Shown: piece by piece, positions 60,451 to 64,000 of the stretch
How the letters are laid out: each line of letters opens with the position of its first letter
Numbering within the stretch: position 1 is the stretch's first letter
Assembly: GCF_907165205.1 (NCBI RefSeq)
Contig: NC_058190.1
Location: 41,900,116-41,964,115, forward strand
Reading direction: 5' to 3'
DNA: 64,000 nucleotides
Origin: Coccinella septempunctata
Lineage: Eukaryota; Arthropoda; Insecta; Coleoptera; Coccinellidae
The notes under the pieces: generated by a model
The model's input: the letters and a program-made list of their open reading frames with translations, nothing else
Databases searched by the model: none
Told to the model about the DNA's origin: nothing
Made by a program: the position numbers and the translations under genes

Positions 60451-61136
60451 TATAGGATATCTAAATATTGAGTTGTTCTTATTGTAACTTCAAGCCTACA
60501 ATGATATCTGTAGCAACGTAAATTCGTGGTTCTTTGTTTTTTGAAATAAGCATTCCTTGGATCTTCTTTCATTTTCAATATTTCAGCTCTAGCAGTCTTG
60601 AAACACGTTGTTTCGGGGTGCCTCACATTAATTGACCATTCTGCTTGTTGTTTTTTCTCAATCGAATTGTTGGTGGTGAAAAATATATAAATCCTACGGA
60701 AACGCATAGAACACGGTGAATACATTACAAACCAAGAATGTTGTATCTCGTCTAACTAAAATTTCAATTCCATTATGGAATAAACGTGGAAAACCACTGC
60801 CGATGTAGGTAAAGGCTGCTGCATAACATTTCCGCTCACCAACTTCATCCGGCAGAATCCAGAAGCGAATTTCTGGCGTATTAACAATGCGCCAGTCATT
60901 TGTTACATTTTCCGCCGACGAAAATCCTCTAGGGGTATACAATTAAATATTCTGAAACATTCTTCCCTTTCTCTCTTTCTCTTTGCTCATCTGGCGGCAA
61001 CAGGCTCGTAAACATAATGAACTGAGAATTCTGCGTCATATCAGCGAAATAAATTCTAATGGTAATTTTTATGGAAATTCGAAATTTTCCATATCCAAAT
61101 TTCTCAATGGTGTGTCTTGGTCTTGCATATATTATA
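60451..61136 (-). pseudogene. Two overlapping - strand frames, unrecognised
   Basis: Frame 60942-60694 contains NDWRIVNTPEIRFWILPDEV and GSGFPRLFHNGIEILVRRD. Frame 60725-60402 continues with WSINVRHPETTCFKTARAE. They overlap by 32 bp and could be one protein broken by a frameshift. Composition is protein-like, but I know no family, and the second frame runs into the T element end. Possibly a relic of another mobile element. Confidence 0.3.
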
Positions 61137-61651
61137 CAGGATGAGTCTTTGACTCGTACAAATATTTTAACAGTAGATTCTTGAGGTCCAAAGAAACTTT
61201 TTTTCCTATACCATTTTTTATGAAGATTTAGTCATTTTAAGTTTTCATAATGAGCTATGCTACCCCTGGAAAAACAACATTACCTTCAGAAAAACTAGCT
61301 GAATCTATGACACTACAAATCTGTGGATCTTTTGAACAGAGTTGTATTCAGCCAAAGTACCCAATTCTTCAAATTTCACAGATACTTTTCAATTTTTGAA
61401 CGGCGCATTATACGATGAAATATAAGGAATACTTTTATTTTACAAAACGTTGAAATGTCAAAATTTTTTTATATTTTCATGGTACGTGATGGTCATAATG
61501 GGAAAACTGGAAGAAATTCATACATTCGATGAAACCGTTTGTGACATAGAACTAAAAATAACATTTTTTCATGGTTTTTCAACAGCCTCTATCTTTCAAA
61601 CCGAGTCGATTCGGAAAAAATGGTAAAGGAAAGAGTCAGAGACTCACCCTA
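61137..61651. mobile_element. MITE-A copy 6
   Basis: About 515 bp, ends CAGGATGAGTCTTTGACTCG and GACTCACCCT. Shares ACTACAAATCTGTGGATCTT and other internal family sequence. Confidence 0.85.
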
Positions 61652-62308
61652 TATACTGAAAAAGTAGGTAAACATGTCTTCGTCTTAAAAATCTTTGCAG
61701 AAATGGATAGGGTGTCCCAAATTCGAGGCAATGCAAGTTATATCTAGGTACATAATGTATCAAAATAATTTTTTGCATATTTCAGGGAATTATTCTCTCT
61801 TCGTGACCTCCATTCCAAAGATCTCAAAAGGGTCAGAAAAAGTAAACAAAAAGTAGGTACGTCATTAAGAAGTAATACATTGTTAAATATTGAGTGCCAT
61901 TCGAAAACTGTAACCGTGTGCAGACTAATAAAATTCTCACCTCTTTCGTGTTGATGAATATTAATACATCCCCCTTTGAATTGAATGATACTAGATTTCC
62001 TTCGGTTCGAGTACACTTCAAAAAGTAGGTCATCAGTTAGGTAGTTCATGCACAACGGTCATTAGTCTTATTATTGGGAATCGATAGAAATATTCAGTTG
62101 AAGTTCAGGCTTATAGCGTTTTTGGAGCTTAATTACATCATGGATTCTTTTATTTTTCCACGGATGGACTTTGAAGGAAGGTCATAGATTATGATCTTTC
62201 GGATTGAATAACGATGAAGTGTGAACGCTTTATTTACGTGGATTCGGCTGGTTGCAAAATGGCGAATGCGCCGAGAGATTTTCATTTATCAAGTTGGTTT
62301 TGATGCCA
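61652..62308. other. Intronic spacer
   Basis: No gene supported; GGGTGTCCCAAATTCGAGGC near 61710 resembles an isolated F1-type end. The - frames 61744-62055 look random. Confidence 0.35.
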
Positions 62309-62996
62309 ATTACCCCCCGTTGCGGGTTCTTACCATTTATGAGTGTAGGGACAAACTTATAAGATTGTGTACCGTCCTTTCGGTTAGTTTAACAATTAAT
62401 TCCTGTTGAGTTTGCTGTGACCAGAGCGTTTGAATTGTCAGGAAAAATTAACGAATCCAGGAGAGTAAAAGCGCGTTTTTTATGGCCCTTATACTTTCTA
62501 GTTTCCTGTACATGTGTTTCACTTTGTGCATGTGTAATTTTTTTCTGGATACATGGGATATTGGGATATTGGGATATTAGATATGTCATGAAACAAGGTT
62601 GTTTACAAATCAAACGGCATCACGGATCTCTTTCATTTATTTTGTTGTTTCGTAGGGTGACTTGGGACAATGCCGACTAGATACAAGCGGCGCATTGGCA
62701 GAAGGAAATATGCCGATTCTTCGCAGGATATGTTACTTCCACAAAGAAATCACCAAAGAATGAAAGAAATCAAAGTTCCCTTGTTTTGTTCAGTTTTTTT
62801 ACATTTGAGTTGCAATATATTTACTTTCGCTGTAATAGGGGTTTATCATTTAATTTCTTTACCGAATTTCAACTATATAATCACAAATTCTAATTTTACA
62901 AATCTATACACCTGTTTCAAGTGAGAGTTGAGAAATCAATGGATTTTAACTAGTGTCCCAAGCCTCCCAACTCGGTGGGTGACTTGGGATAAGTAT
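62309..62996 (+). mobile_element. P1 element copy d (both ends lost)
   Basis: Internal sequence matches P1b from about 42690 to 43385, including MPTRYKRRI at 62670 and GTGACTTGGGA motifs. It stops at 62993-62996, exactly where T element copy 2 begins, so T inserted into or recombined with P1. Confidence 0.75.
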
Positions 62997-64000
62997 ACTC
63001 CATTCACTTTTATTTTAGCAGTCGGTTGGCCATGGAAATTTGACACATTTCACTCTGTATAGTACGAAAATGTGGGGTTATGACGCTTGTCAATACATTT
63101 TTTGGTTTCAAATCAATGCTATGTTGCCCGTTCTATGTAAAAGATTCTGTTATTACGTATTTTATCACAATGTCGAATCTCTTCGGAAAATATGTGACGA
63201 ACATAATTGAAGTTCATACAAACTGATTGAAGGCATACCAAATCCAGTTATTTGGATGGAAAATACAAGAGATCAGTATAATATCATAATATGCACTAGC
63301 TTGAGGAGAGTTAATGTTCATTATCTTCTTTGGCTAAAGTTTGAAGACGTTACATCAGTTGTAGATTTCAAAAATATTAACCCGAAGATGAAATGCATAT
63401 GATGCAGTGGTTGGGAATGGGTATCTCCCGAAGGGATTAACAGATAATTAGAAGAATGTTAAATTCTTCAACAAGAACCATCGTGCATCAATGTAAGTAG
63501 AAGGCGAATTAAAGGAAGTTTCAATCAAGATGAACTTCACCTTTGAACAAAAATTTCACATGAATAAACAAATAGCAGGACAACTGGCGCGTATTTGTGG
63601 CTGTTTATCTTAATGCATTGATATAATAATAATAATTAGGTATTTATTGGTACCTTACCTAAGACATTTACAATGTATAGGACAAGTCAAATGAAAAATA
63701 TTATAGAAAAATCAATTTTCGGGAACTTATTCTACGATGACATTAATCAAAAATATTGTAGTAAACTTTTCGCATTAATTCACTCAAACAGTCAAACATA
63801 AAATTCTCAAATGCCACCACTTTTTTGGGTCTCCCAATTGAAGGAAATTCTTTGTCATCCTCTTCATTCACAGTCTTTCTGATTGTGGAAATATTCAGCT
63901 GAAATATAAGTCGTTTAGATTCAGATGAAACATATATAAATTCACTTACATTGAATATGTTCGCTACCGTCTGACGTATTGTGGATTTTAGAATATCAGG
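62994..64000 (-). mobile_element. T element copy 2 (runs off the window)
   Basis: Left end TATACTCCATTCACTTTTAT. Collinear with 59420-60300 at high identity. Near 63900-63750 on the - strand the exon frame follows an acceptor (TATATTTCAG). It reads LNISTIRKTVNEEDDKEFPS, then IGRPKKVVAFENFMFD and on to a stop after about 50 codons. This frame is longer and cleaner than in copy 1. The right end lies beyond the window. Confidence 0.7.

Noticed and set aside
8034..61651. MITE-A copies as a CRISPR-like or regulatory array
   Set aside because: Copies are dispersed, of 480-730 bp, with long terminal inverted repeats and TA targets: a MITE family.
1..64000. Bacterial or endosymbiont origin, phage or plasmid system
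   Set aside because: Spliced genes, TATA boxes, poly(A) signals, mariner/BEL/LINE elements and the absence of long uninterrupted genes show an animal nuclear genome.

Overview
This is eukaryotic, AT-rich DNA with introns, TATA promoters and dense transposon debris. It is almost certainly from an insect. A beetle is my best guess, because the Gly/His-rich secreted proteins resemble the tenecin-3/holotricin-3 type known from beetles and the repeats are Tc1/mariner, pogo-like, hAT-like and BEL/Pao elements typical of insects. No species can be named from the sequence alone. There are no operons, CRISPR arrays or bacterial genes.

Region 1, about 1-24,900, is a cluster of seven small genes for predicted secreted proteins: one on the + strand and six on the - strand. 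None is complete as a single open reading frame, because each is split by a phase-0 intron inside the signal peptide. Exon 1 has only 3-12 codons and ends at a GTAAGT-like donor. The intron is 0.3-2.2 kb. Exon 2 finishes the signal peptide and holds the whole mature protein. Five of the seven have a good TATA box 48-80 bp before the ATG and a sixth (12042-13986) has a fair one. The mature parts differ: Gly/Asn/Arg-rich, Gly/His-rich (two paralogues), Gly/Asn-rich, acidic, His-rich and Pro/Tyr/His-rich. Function is unproven; candidate defence (antimicrobial), metal-binding or cuticle/secretion proteins fit best. The spacers hold a 1.3-kb palindrome, a tRNA-like hairpin, several MITEs, a ~170-bp satellite, a hAT-like MITE inside that satellite, and a decayed Tc1 element.

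Region 2, about 25,000-34,000, has no convincing host gene. It holds a 296-bp hairpin, a GC-rich island, a Tc1 relic split by a LINE 3' end, a dead mariner, and two copies of MITE family B.

Region 3, about 34,000-64,000, starts with one recognisable host exon: 34432-35019 (+), the N-terminal cytoplasmic segment of a voltage-gated sodium-channel-like alpha subunit of the insect NaCP60E/DSC1 type, ending in a clean splice donor. No later exon was found, so the rest of the window is probably its very long first intron. This intron is full of mobile elements: a deleted mariner, three families of ~0.9-kb pogo-like elements (P1, P2, P3), foldback elements with P elements nested inside them, LINE fragments, a BEL/Pao integrase relic split by a MITE, and two copies of a ~1-kb element with a decayed coding exon (59420-60450 and 62994 to the end).

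Repeat family names used here (MITE-A, MITE-B, P1-P3, T, F1, F2) are labels for this window only. Exon coordinates come from reading splice signals by eye and have no transcript support.
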